Positions 46,560 through 58,394 of a DNA stretch of 64,000 bases are shown here, one piece after another (positions within the stretch are counted from its first letter, which is position 1; every line of letters starts with the position of its first letter). Origin of the DNA: Onthophagus taurus (taxonomy: Eukaryota; Arthropoda; Insecta; Coleoptera; Scarabaeidae); the NCBI RefSeq assembly GCF_036711975.1, contig NC_091971.1:15383501-15447500 (forward strand). Reading direction: 5' to 3'. The notes beneath the pieces are model-generated. The model was not told the DNA's origin. It was given only the letters and a program-made list of their open reading frames with translations, and did no database searches. A program made the translations under genes and the position numbers.

Positions 46560-49500
46560 ATGGGTACACTTTTAGCCATTTTAAAGGCTATATTTACACG
46601 ATTAGTGTTTGCCGGGCATGGTTTTATAGCAATTTGGCAAGTTACTTTGTTTAAAAAAAATTATTTTTATTGGTATTTAAGTTCACCGATTATCTTGTTG
46701 TTTTTCGAAGGGCTTTTTACGTTAGCTATTAAAGAAACTCAAGAGTGGAAATGGTAAGTTATTATTATTTTTAAATTAGATTAATTTTTTTACTTAGTTA
46801 TGATTTGTTTTTATTCCTTGGTTATTCATATTTGTAGAGATTATTAGCTTAAAAGCTCTTGGCGATTGACAAGTTCATTTCCGGTTGTGTTTTGTCCCAT
46901 TTGAAAAACGATCAATTTTCGGAAGCTCTTAAGGAATCCTTTTTAGGTTCTGCCCGTCGGTTTTCCTTTACTTATTAAGTGTCATCCCTTCGATTTGGTT
47001 ATTGGAATTAGAAAAAATCGATAAGAACCACAAGATAAAGGGTGATTTTCTTAATGTAACTTTAAACACAAAAGAAAATCTTAAAGAACTCAACAATTTA
47101 ATTGGGGTATTTGCTTAAATGTTACTTTTTTGTTCATAAAAAAAATATTTTTAGGTTGAAATTGAGCTCCCTGAAATTAATTTAAGCACTGAAACATGGA
47201 TTACAGTTATTGAACAGTTTTTGATGTTAATTTTAATCATTGGACGGTGGATGTTACCTAAAGGAGAATTGACTAGGGATCAATTAAGTCAATTGTTGCT
47301 TGTTTATATCGGTTGTTATTTGTTTATTTATTTATTTTTTGGGTTTAAAGAAGTTTTTGGATTTATTTCAGGCACTGCAGCTGATATAATTGAATTTTTC
47401 GACTCTTTTAAAGACGAAAAAGTAGCAATGCACCCAATATTAGTACTTTTAACTCTCAGTATTTGGTCGTGGAGTTTACTCCAATTCACCGTTGTTTTAA
47501 CAGCCACTAAATCAAGAAAGTCGAGATTAACTACAGCGTCTTCGATTAAGTAAACTACTTCAAATTACAGTAAAACCTCGATATAACGGGCAAAATATTA
47601 CCAATTTCTTTTATTATTTTGAAAAAATCATGAAAAATCGAATTCTTAAGATTTCGTAATGAAATTTTCGGAACTTATAGCGAAACGTATGATCGTTATC
47701 ATGCACAAAGCCGCACTTGAAAATCTCTATTAGTAGTATAGTTTTTGAACTCAATCTCAATTAATAACGTTACCAACTTTTCTTATTATTTTGAAAAAAT
47801 CATGAAAAATCGAATTCTTAACATTTTTTAAAGAAATTTTCGGATCTTGTAGTGAAACATATGATCTTTTTCATGAACAAAACCGCACTTGAAAATCTCT
47901 CTTCGTTCCTGAGATAATAGTTTTTGAACTCAACCTCAACGTATAACATTACCAACTGCTTTCATTATTTTGAAAAATCATGAAAAATCGAATTCTAAAC
48001 ATTTCTTAATGAAATTTTCAGAACTTATAGCGAAACGTATGATCTTTATCATGCACAAAGCCGCACTTGAAAATCTCTATTCGTTCCTGAGATAATAGTT
48101 TTTGAACTCAACCTCAATTTATAACGTTACCAACTTTTTCATTGTTTTGAAAAATCATGAAATATCGAATTCTTAACATTTCTTAATGAAATTTTCAGAA
48201 CTTATAGCGAAACGTATGATCCTTTTCATGAACAAAGCCGTACTTGAAAATCTCTATTCGTTCCTGAGATAATAGTTTTTGAACTCAACCTCAATTTATA
48301 AAGTTACCAACTTTTTTCATTATTTTGAAAAAATCATGAAAAATCGAATTCTTAAGATTTCTTAATGAAATTTACTGAACTTATAGCGAAATGTATGATC
48401 TTTTTCATAAACAAAGCCGCACTTGAAAATCTCTATTCGTTCCTGAGATAATAGCTTTTGAACTCAACCTCAATTCATAACGTTATAAACTTTTTTCATT
48501 ATTTTGAAAAATTCATTAAATTTCGAATTCTTAACATTTCTTAATGAAATTTTCGGAACTTGTAGTGAAACGTATGATCTTTTTCACGAACAAAGGCGCA
48601 CTTGAAAATCTCTATTGGTTCCTGAGATAATAATTTTTGAACTCAGCCTCAATTAATGACGTTACCAACTTTTTTCATTATTTTGAAAAATTCATGAAAA
48701 ATCGAATTCTTAACATTTCTTAATGAAATTTTCAGAACTTATAGCGAAACGTATGATCTTTTTCATGAACAAAGCCGCACTTGAAAATCTGTATTCGTTC
48801 CTGAGATAATAGTTTTTGAACTCAACCTCAATTTATAAAGTTACCAACTTTTTTCATTATTTTGAAAAAATCATGAAAAATCGAATTCTTAAGATTTCTT
48901 AATGAAATTTACTGAACTTATAGCGAAATGTATGATCTTTTTCATAAACAAAGCCGCACTTGAAAATCTCTATTCGTTCCTGAGATAATAGCTTTTGAAC
49001 TCAACCTCAATTCATAACGTTATAAACTTTTTTCATTATTTTGAAAAATTCATGAAATTTCGAATTCTTAACATTTCTTAATGAAATTTTCGGAACTTGT
49101 AGTGAAACGTATGATCTTTTTCATAAACAAAGGCGCACTTGAAAATCTCTGTTCGTTCCTGAGATAATAGTTTTTAAACTCAACCTCAACGTATGACATT
49201 ACCAACTGTTTTCAGTGTTTTGAAAAAATCATGAAAAATCGCATTCTTAACATTTCTTAATGAAAGTTTCGGAACTTATAACGAAACGTATGATCTTTAT
49301 CATGCACAAAGCCGCACTTGAAAATCTCTATTCGTTCCTGACATAATAGTTTTTGAACTCAATCTCAATTAATAACGTTACCAACTTTTCTTATTATTTT
49401 GAAAAAATCATGAAAAATCTAATTCTTAACATTTCTTAATGAATTTTTCGAATCTTGTAGTGAAACGTATGATCTTTTTCATGAACAAAGCCGCACTTGA

Positions 49501-52500
49501 AAATCTCTATTCGTTCCAGAGTTTTTGAACTCAACCTCAATTTGTGACGTTACCAACTTTTTTCATTATTTTGAAAAAATCATGAAAATTGCAATTCTTA
49601 AGATTTCTTAATGAAATTTTCGGAGCTTATAGCGAAACGTATGATCTTTTTCATGAACAAAGCCGCACTTGAAAATCTCTATTGGTTCCTGAGATAATAG
49701 TTTTTGAACTCAACCTCAATTTGTAACGTTGAAAATTATTTTCGTTATTTTGAAAAAATCATGAAAAATCGAATTCTTAAGATTTTTTAATGAAATTTTC
49801 GGAGCTTATAGCGAAACGTATGATCTTTTTCATGAACAAAGTCGCACTTGAAAATCTCTATTCGCTCCTGAGGTAATAGTTTTTGGACTCAACCTCAATT
49901 TATGCAATAATTGCAATAGGATATATCCATTTTCACCATGTGTTAATATTTTAAAAGGAAAATTAAGTAATGATACTTTAGTGATAATTTATTAATTTAT
50001 TGTCTATAAACTCCACTCTTGGATAATAGAGGTGTTCTGTCTTTGTTGTTAACCAACAAGTTTCTAATGGTGTTCTTGTTCTTGAAAGACATTATTATAT
50101 TGTTATTGTGAAATATTCTTTTGATTTTGTAGGAAAGGTCTCCCGGGAAGTTAGTCGATCTGTAAGTAGTTTCTGCGTTTTTTGTATTGTCGTGAAGAGA
50201 AGCTGTTTTTTCTAAGTCAAGTTTCCTTTGTATTTTTGCAGTAAGTCTTTGAATTTGTTGGTGTGGAAAACCATTTTTGGTAGCAATTTGTTTGATAATT
50301 TGGAATTCCTTTTGTATTTCTTGTTATTCTAGATTCGAGGTGAAGACTCTATGTATATACGATCTAAAAGCTGCAAATTTTTGGTTGTGATCGTGGTACG
50401 AATCATATGGTATAATAGTATCTACTGGTTTGGGTAGGTTTTCTGTATATATCAAATTTTATTTTATTTTGACAATGTTCAAGTGTGAAATCGAGAAAAT
50501 TGATCTTGTTTTCGATTTCAGTTTCCACTTTAAAATTAATTTTGGGGTGCAGTCTATTTATGTATTCGTGAAGGTTGTTGACCTGATGTTCATCTTTAAT
50601 AAAAACCAGAACGTCATCGACGATCTTATCCATGTTATGATTTCTGTAAGATAAGGATTGTTATTGTTGATAATATAATTTTTCTCTAGATCATCCATAA
50701 ATAGGTCAGCCATGGTTCCACTTAATAGGAATCTATTAATAACTTTACCAATTTTGTTCGTTATTTTGAAAAAATCATAAAAAATCGAATTCTTAAGATT
50801 TCTTAATGAAATTTTCAGAACTTATAGCGAAACGTATGATCTTTTTCATGAATAAAGCCGCACTTCAAAATCTCTATTCGTTCCTGAGATAATAGTCTTT
50901 GAACTCAACCTCAATCAATAACGTTACCAACTTTTTCCATTATTTTGAGAAAATCATGAAAAATCAAATTCTTAACATTTTTTAATGAAATTTTCGGAAC
51001 TTGTAGTAAAACGTATGATCTTTTTCATGAACAAAGCCTCACTTGAAAATCTCTATTCGTTCCTGAGATAATAGTTTTTGAACTCAACCTCAATTTATAA
51101 CGTTGCGAACCTTTTTCATTGTTTTGAAAAAATCATGAAAAATCGAATTCTTAACATTTCTTAATGAAATTTTCAGAACTTATAGCGAAACGTATGATCT
51201 TTTTCATGAATAAAGCCGCACTTCAAAATCTCTATTCGTTCCTGAGATAATAGTCTTTGAACTCAACCTCAATCAATAACGTTACCAACTTTTTCCATTA
51301 TTTTGAGAAAATCATGAAAAATCAAATTCTTAACATTTTTTAATGAAATTTTCGGAACTTGTAGTAAAACGTATGATCTTTTTCATGAACAAAGCCTCAC
51401 TTGAAAATCTCTATTCGTTCCTGAGATAATAGTTTTTGAACTCAACCTCAATTTATAACGTTGCGAACCTTTTTCATTGTTTTGAAAAAATCATGAAAAA
51501 TCGAATTCTTAACATTTCTTAATGAAATTTTTAGAACTTATAACGAAACGTAGGATCTTTTTCATGAACAAAGCCGCACTTGAAAATCTCTATTGGTTCC
51601 TGAGATAATAATTTTTGAACTCAGCCTCAATTAATGACGTTACCAACTTTTTTCATTATTTTGAAAAAATCACGAAAAATCGAATTCTTAACATTTCTTA
51701 ATGAAATTTTTGAAACTTATAGCGAAATGTATGGTCTTTTTCATGAACAAAGCCGCACTTGAAAATCTCTATTGGTTCCTGAGATAATAATTTTTGAACT
51801 CAGCCTCAATTAATGACGTTACCAACTTTTTTCATTATTTTGAAAAAATCATGAAAAATCGAATTCTTAACATATCTTAATGAAATTTTCGGAACTTATA
51901 GCGAAATGTATGATCTTTTTCATGAACAAAGCCGCACTTGAAAATCTCTATTCATTCCTGAGATAATAGTTTTTGAACACAACCCAATTAACGTTACCAA
52001 CTTTTTGTATTATTTGTGTTATTCAACGTTATATTGTTGGATATTTTTATTAAACAAAAACTAGAAATAACACGAGCTAGAACTAGAAACATTCGACTTT
52101 AGCAGTCTTAAGACACGCACGGCTAACCTCGATCAAGATCTTTATTTTATATTATGAACTTTAAGTCTAAACTAACAACATTACAAAACACGAATGGAAT
52201 AAATTAAGCATTTATTGCTTATCTATCCGTGACGTCACGAACGGCCCTTCGAGCTGTTCACCTGATCTCAAAATATAGCACTTCTCTAGATTCCTTCCCC
52301 GTATTAATCTGTTATATCGAGATTTTACTGTATTAAAAACAATTTCAAATTATTAATTTATATTTTTAGTACAAACAATTATTGTTGTGGAATCGACGTT
52401 TGCGGCATAGTAATTAACATAACATTACAAGACGCTCCATTTCTAGTTTTTCGATTATTATTAATAACCCATTTTAATATTATTTCGTACATGAATATTT

Positions 52501-53033
52501 TTTTCACTTGTAAAAACACGTTGGTGATCATTCTACAATTATACAGACTTCAGGTTGTTTATAGTGAAAGTAAAAAGCAACGTAAAAAGAAAAGGGTAAC
52601 GGAAGATTTTGAATTAACCAGTATTTCTATTATTTCAAAAGATGAAAATTGTAAAATTACTAAAAAAAAGAAAATTAATAAATCGAATAAGTCATCATCT
52701 GCTCGGCAGAACAAAAGAAATCAACGGGATGTAAGTGATTCTGAAGAAGAGTCTTTTGAAAAACCTCGGCATAAAAAGTTAAAAAATCCTCGTAAAGATA
52801 CTGGATATTCAACTGGAAGTTCTCCGACGAATAAAAAGCATTATGAGAGTAAGAAAAAAAGACAACGTTTTGATGAAGAAGATGAAGATGTTTGTTATAA
52901 AAAAGGGAAAGAATCAAAAAATACTTCAGGAAGTGAGGATGAACCAAAAAAAGTTTCGAATAAGTCAAGAAAACTCGGAAGAAACATGAAAAATAAACAT
53001 GTCCCAAGAAATGAGTCGTCAAGTGATGACTGA
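46560..53033 (+). CDS. TMEM26: TMEM26-like multi-pass membrane protein, five exons, 450 aa
   Basis: The molecular role of the family is poorly known. Exons: 46560-46753, 46947-47106, 47155-47311, 47372-47549, 52370-53033; all phases join. Family matches in order: LFFEGLFTLAIKETQEWKW; FCPSVFLYLLSVIPSIWLLE; MLILIIGRWMLPKGELTRDQ; LSQLLLVYIGTAADIIEFF; LLTLSIWSWSLLQFTVVL; LQDAPFLVFRLLLITHFNII; and KNTLVIILQLYRLQVVYSE. Eight or so hydrophobic segments are visible. The C-terminal ~165 residues are an unusual Lys/Ser/Glu-rich, probably disordered tail, unlike the vertebrate tail. Intron 4 (4.82 kb) is a transposon; intron 3 is 60 bp and stop-free in frame. The gene is head-to-head with SNX13. AATAAA lies at 53154. 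Confidence 0.9.
47590..49905 (-). repeat. Satellite B, reverse orientation, left block of copy 2
   Basis: There are about 13 monomers of about 179 bp (CAAAGCCGCACTTGAAAATC, then TTCCTGAGATAATAG). A TTTACTGAAC variant recurs at 48371 and 48908, 537 bp apart, i.e. three monomers: a higher-order repeat. Confidence 0.93.
49998..50735 (-). pseudogene. Penelope-like element RT with start of GIY-YIG, inserted in satellite B
   Basis: The minus strand, read from 50720 down: GTMADLFMDDLEKNYI, PYLTEI, then in the next frame IVDDVLVFIKDEHQVN, INFKVETEIENKINFLDFTL, IYRKPTQTSRYYY, then PGDLSYKIKRIFHNNNI, NKDRTPLLSKSGVY. VDD is the RT catalytic core, and 'SGVY' begins the GIY-YIG endonuclease of Penelope-like elements. 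One frameshift near 50640 and a stop near 50330 break it. The endonuclease itself is missing. Confidence 0.75.
50738..52005 (-). repeat. Satellite B, reverse orientation, right block of copy 2
   Basis: There are seven monomers. A distinctive two-monomer block (AATAAAGCCGCACTTCAAAA) is repeated at 50851 and 51209, 358 bp apart and almost identical, showing recent higher-order amplification. Confidence 0.92.
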
Positions 53034-53469
53034 CGCCATCAAATGGCCATTATGGCTATATTTTGCTTGTACATTTTCATTTTTATATGTTGCTTAATTT
53101 TTATTTATTGTGGAATTAATACCGAAGGGTTAATTATTGCTAAAATATATGATAATAAAGGAGTTAAGTTAATATCTAATCAGAGTAATTAAAAATAGGA
53201 TTTATAAGAAAATTGTAGTAAATTTATTATTATTAAATTTATAATTAGTAATATTAAAACATTAAATGTTTATTAGTAGTAATAACCGTTGTTTATTTTG
53301 CTTTCCATAATAATGGGTCTGATATAGTTAACTGAAAATTGCAGCAGATATAGAGTTGGTTAAACTACAAAATATCTTTCGCAAATTTACCATAAATGAT
53401 TTAAGTATGTGTCATTTGGGTTGCCTATGTGTATTTAAATGTTTTAATGACACAAGAAAAGAATACATT
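53034..53469 (+). other. 3' UTR and flank of the TMEM26-like gene
   Basis: There is a polyadenylation signal AATAAA at 53154-53159. Otherwise AT-rich and gene-free. Confidence 0.55.
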
Positions 53470-56360
53470 TTTTAGAAATAAATATAAAATCCAGTTCTTG
53501 GAATATGAGTATAAAAATTTCCCAAAGTGTTAATAAGAGCGTCCTCTTTCCAATGAACTAACACGTTTTGAAAAATAACTTTTAGTTTTTGAGAAAACAA
53601 TATTTGAAGTTTTGATAAAATTTTCGCTGTTGCAATTTTCATCGATAACTTTCAAAATTCGCTATACAATTAATTTGTTGAAGGATCCTTGTGGAAATAT
53701 CACCAATTATTAATTAAGGTATCCTCTTCTTAATGCAACAAGCCGTTTTGAAAAATCACTTTTAGTTCTTGAGAAATAAATTTTTGAAATAATCGACAAT
53801 TTTTTCGAATTTTGCAATTTTCGCCGATTAAGTTTTAAAAATTCGTATAAAATCAACTTCTTGGAATGTGAGTATGAAAATTTCCCAAAGTGTTAATAAG
53901 AGTGTCCTCTTTCCAATGAACCAACACGTTTTGAAAAATAACTTTTAGTTTTTGAGAAAACAATATTTGAAGTTTTGATAAAATTTTCGATGTTGCAATT
54001 TTTATAGATAATTTTCAAAATTCGCTATTAAATTAATTTCTTGAAGGATCCTTGTGGAAATATCACCAATTATTAATTAAGGTATCCTCTTTTTAATGCA
54101 ACAAGCGGCTTTGAAAAATCGCTTTTAGTTTTTGAGAAATAAATTTTTGAAATAATCGACAATTTTTTCGAATTTTGCAATTTTCGCCGATTAAGTTTTA
54201 AAAATTCGTATAAAATCAACTTCTTGGAATGTGAGTATGAAAATTTCCCAAAGTGTTAATAAGAGTGTCCTCTTTCCAATGAACCAACACGTTTTGAAAA
54301 ATAACTTTTAGTTTTTGAGAAAACAATATTTGAAGTTTTGATAAAATTTTCGATGTTGCAATTTTCATAGATAATTTTCAAAATTCGCTATTAAATTAAT
54401 TTCTTGAAGGATCCTTGTGGAAATATCACCAATTATTAATTAAGGTATCCTCTTTTTAATGCAACAAGCGGCTTTGAAAAATCGCTTTTAGTTTTTGAGA
54501 AATAAATTTTTGAAATGATCCACAATTTTTTCGAATTTTTTAATTTTCGCTGATTAAGTTTTAAAAATTCGTATAAAATGCAGTTCTTGGAAAATGAGTA
54601 TGAAAATTTCCCAAAGTGTTAATAAGAGTGTCCTCTTTCCAATGAACCAACACGTTTTGAAAAATAACTTTTAATTTTTGAGAAAACAATATTTGAAGTT
54701 TTGATAAAATTTTCGATGTTGCAATTTTCATCGCTATCTTTTAAAATTCGCTATACAATTAATTTGTTGAAGGATCCTTGTGGAAATATCACCAATTATT
54801 AATTAAGGTATCCTCTTCTTAATGCAACAAGCCGTTTTGAAAAATCACTTTTAGTTCTTGAGAAATAAATTTTTGAAATAATCGACAATTTTTTCGAATT
54901 TTGCAATTTTCGCCGATTAAGTTTTAAAAATTCGTATAAAATCAACTTCTTGGAATGTGAGTATGAAAATTTCCCAAAGTGTTAATAAGAGTGTCCTCTT
55001 TCCAATGAACCAACACGTTTTGAAAAATAACTTTTAGTTTTTGAGAAAACAATATTTGAAGTTTTGATAAAATTTTCGATGTTGCAATTTTCATCGCTAT
55101 CTTTTAAAATTCGCTATACAATTAATTTGTTGAAGGATCCTTGTGGAAATATCACCAATTATTAATTAAGGTATCCTCTTCTTAATGCAACAAGCCGTTT
55201 TGAAAAATCACTTTTAGTTCTTGAGAAATAAATTTTTGAAATAATCGAAAATTTTTTCGAATTTTGCAATTTTCGCCGATTAAGTTTTAAAAATTCGTAT
55301 AAAATCAACTTCTTGGAATGTGAGTATGAAAATTTCCCAAAGTGTTAATAAGAGTGTCCTCTTTCCAATGAACCAACACGTTTTGAAAAATAACTTTTAA
55401 TTTTTGAGAAAACAATATTTGAAGTTTTGATAAAATTTTCGATGTTGCAATTTTCATCGCTATCTTTTAAAATTCGCTATACAATTAATTTGTTGAAGGA
55501 TCCTTGTGGAAATATCACCAATTATTAATTAAGGTATCCTCTTCTTAATGCAACAAGCCGTTTTGAAAAATCACTTTTAGTTCTTGAGAAATAAATTTTT
55601 GAAATAATCGACAATTTTTTCGAATTTTGCAATTTTCGCCGATTAAGTTTTAAAAATTCGTATAAAATCAACTTCTTGGAATGTGAGTATGAAAATTTCC
55701 CAAAGTGTTAATAAGAGTGTCCTCTTTCCAATGAACCAACACGTTTTGAAAAATAACTTTTAGTTTTTGAGAAAACAATATTTGAAGTTTTTATAAAATT
55801 TTCGATGTTGCAATTTTCATAGATAATTTTCAAAATTCGCTATTAAATTAATTTCTTGAAGGATCCTTGTGGAAATATCACCAATTATTAATTAAGGTAT
55901 CCTCTTTTTAATGCAACAAGCGGCTTTGAAAAATCGCTTTTAGTTTTTGAGAAATAAATTTTTGAAATGATCCACAATTTTTTCGAATTTTTTAATTTTC
56001 GCCGATTAAGTTTTAAAAATTCGTATAAAATGCAGTTCTTGGAAAATGAGTATGAAAATTTCCCAAAGTGTTAATAACAGTGTCCTCTTTCCAATGAACC
56101 AACACGTTTTGAAAAATAAGTTTTAGTTTTTGAGAAAATAATACTTGAAGTTTTGATAAAATTTTCGATGTTGCAATTTTCATCGATAGCTTTCAAAATT
56201 CGCTATAAAATTCATTTCTTGAAGTATCTTTGTGGAAATGTCACCAATTATTAATTAAAGTATCCTATTTTTAATGCAACAAGCCGTTTTGTAAAATCGC
56301 TTTTAGTTTTTGAGAAATAAATTTTTGAAATGATCGACAATTTTTTCGAATTTTGCAACT
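53470..56360 (-). repeat. Satellite A, strict 363-bp higher-order array
   Basis: CCCAAAGTGT occurs at 53521, 53884, 54247, 54610, 54973, 55336, 55699 and 56062: exactly 363 bp each time. Each unit contains two unlike monomers of about 181 bp. Units 54247-54610 and 55699-56062 share variants (CTATTAAATT), while 54610-55699 share another set (CTATACAATT), so subfamilies alternate. No terminal inverted repeats were seen around it. Confidence 0.95.
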
Positions 56361-57174
56361 ATCCCTTCCATCGCTACTGTTAACTATTTTTTTAAAAACA
56401 TATCAATGTGGTGATGAAGAGGAGAGGAAGAGATGCAGAATAAAGAAAGCTGCAAATACTCCCTAAATAAAATAGATAAGATTAAGCATAACATATTTCG
56501 TGATAATAATAATTCCAAAGAAATAAAACTTAACGTATTAAAACTTTTATTGAACATTCAAAATCATGGTTGGATATTTTAATAAAACTAGATTTCTACC
56601 ATTTAGTTTTAATTTAGCTGTTGCAACTTCACGATAGATGACTCTTTGATACATTCCGATTAAAATTTATCACACAAATAAGTTGTAATATTTGTCCTTA
56701 AAAAGAATAAAATAAATGTGCTTCCTTAAAAAAAATCTGTTATTATTACCTATTAATACAAGAAGCGATTATAGTTTACTTTGTATTTATAACATTTTTT
56801 AGAGTAATTTTCTTTTAATTACATCCGGATCTATAATCATTAAATAACTCGTCGGACCTTGTACAACTTTTAAAGTTCATCCAAACACAAAAAAAAATGG
56901 TAAATACTATAGAAAAAGAAACGACCGACCGGCGCGACGGGAAAAGTAACGTCAAGGTTATAGAACTGAAAAGATGTACAACGTGAGGATCAGTTTGTTT
57001 TCTACGACTACTTCAGGTCAATAAATAAACGGTATTGGCATAGAATAAGATTCTATTAGGTATGTGGTACAACACCTGCCGCAAATCGTTGAGCAATAAC
57101 CGTTTAGCTACTTAATGTCGATTGTTACTGTTGCTTCTGGTGTAGTTGTTTTTTTCAATGGTTGCGTTTACTAG
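56361..57174. other. Gene-free stretch upstream of the small gene
   Basis: I see no feature beyond a GC-richer patch near 56925-57000 (CCGACCGGCGCGACGGG), which may be regulatory. Confidence 0.4.
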
Positions 57175-57211
57175 TATAAATGTATTTAAAAGCGGTAAAT
57201 CGAGGACTACA
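57175..57211 (+). promoter_or_regulatory. TATA box and probable initiator
   Basis: TATAAAT starts at 57175; ACAGTTT (57209-57215) lies about 35 bp downstream, the normal TATA-to-start spacing. A start codon follows at 57264. Confidence 0.45.
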
Positions 57212-57263
57212 GTTTACTGTTAACACGAAACTTTCGATTACATAAAATTTCGCAAAATTTAAA

Positions 57264-57566
57264 ATGATAAAATCGAGTGCGTAAGAAGCTTGTGAGTTTT
57301 ATTGTCGAATCGAATCGCTAAACGATAAAATCTGAATTACTATTTCACAATTTCGCATTAGGTTGGATATTGAAATTTACCACAAACTTAAAGAGATGGA
57401 CGCGTCATATCTTGTAATTCCAGATGAATCCATCCTTTGGTATTTGCAACTCATACCAGATAAGGTCAACTATTTTGTTGAGAGAATCTTCAACAAACAA
57501 ATACCATCTTCTCTTGTAGTCGATCACGACATGATTTTCTATGGAATTCCAAGATTAACATTTTAA
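57264..57566 (+). CDS. Possible small two-exon gene, 73 aa, unrecognised
   Basis: ATG 57264 begins MIKSSA. A good donor (GC|GTAAGA) opens an 81-bp intron (57281-57361) with the acceptor TTTCGCATTAG. The second exon (57362-57566) continues in frame as LDIEIYHKLKEMDASYLVIP and ends IFYGIPRLTF. The TATA box, donor, acceptor and frame agree, which is unlikely by chance, but codon content alone is not convincing. There is no signal peptide or known motif. It could also be a spliced non-coding RNA with a fortuitous frame. Confidence 0.4.
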
Positions 57567-58394
57567 TCTAAAAGATTATTTTGAATTAGCATTTCGATTG
57601 AAATCGAATGGGAAAAGTTAATATTAAAAAATGTAGATTATCTAATCAGAATAATGTAAATTGAACGTTATACTATTTTCGTTTTTTTTATAAGAGATTA
57701 TTTTAATTAAAAAAAAATCTGGTTACGATGTGTGGAAACACCTCTCGGTATTGTTTATAGAACATCGTGCAACGGAATTACATAAAAATTTTAAACGATT
57801 CAATGTAAATCAGTTCAGATTTTAGGTCAAAAGAATGTTCCCAGTCTACAAAAACGTCTTTTAAACCTACTTTAAACTGAAAAAAATCTTCACAAGAATT
57901 CTTGAATATTTATATGACATTGATGTCAGTCAGTAGAAAATTTATTTAAAAACGATGGGTATTTCAACTTTTAATGAATGTATTTTGTATTTTACTTATT
58001 GCGTTTATGAAATCAGCTGTAAGTTATATAAGGTATATAATTAAGTTTAAGTATTAGTTCAGATTAAAAATTGTATAATTAAATATTTAAATGCTTTTCT
58101 CGATTATAAATTATGGAGAAAGGTTAACTGATTTTTTTATGTAACTTAATATCTCTTCTTTGTACTTGTAAATTACTTCTTATACTTACTAAAATCTAGA
58201 TTTCAAAGATAGCATATAATTTTATTTGAAATATTCGTTATAAAAAATTTATTGGATATAATTGAAAAATCGCATTCTTTTTGGTTTGAAAATTCCACTC
58301 GACGTCTATGAATAATATATAAGCAATCCAGATACGGATGATACATTAGTTTGACTTGTTGCTTGGAATGTGCTGCTTCTATTTCTGTCACAAA
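57567..58394. other. Gene-free AT-rich stretch
   Basis: Nothing is recognised. A 62-residue minus-strand frame at 58203-58391 adjoins the LINE relic and may be its continuation. Confidence 0.45.

Larger units (their letters stand above)
47568..52330 (-). mobile_element. 4.76-kb TIR element packed with satellite B (copy 2), in TMEM26-like intron 4
   Basis: The left end is CAGTAAAACCTCGATATAAC and the right end is the reverse complement with one or two changes (…TATATCGAGATTTTACTG). TA flanks both sides (47566-47567, 52331-52332). The right end reads, inverted, …GATTAATACGGGGAAGG, matching the left end of copy 1 (GATTAATACAGGGAAGG), so this copy lies in the opposite orientation. Without it the intron would be about 57 bp. 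No transposase is seen. Confidence 0.88.

Noticed and set aside
47221-47553. Single 110-residue frame across TMEM26-like exons 3 and 4
   Set aside because: It reads through a 60-bp intron; family alignment supports splicing. Retention is kept only as a finding.
52675-53022. 115-residue minus-strand frame
   Set aside because: Antisense of the Lys-rich tail of the TMEM26-like protein.
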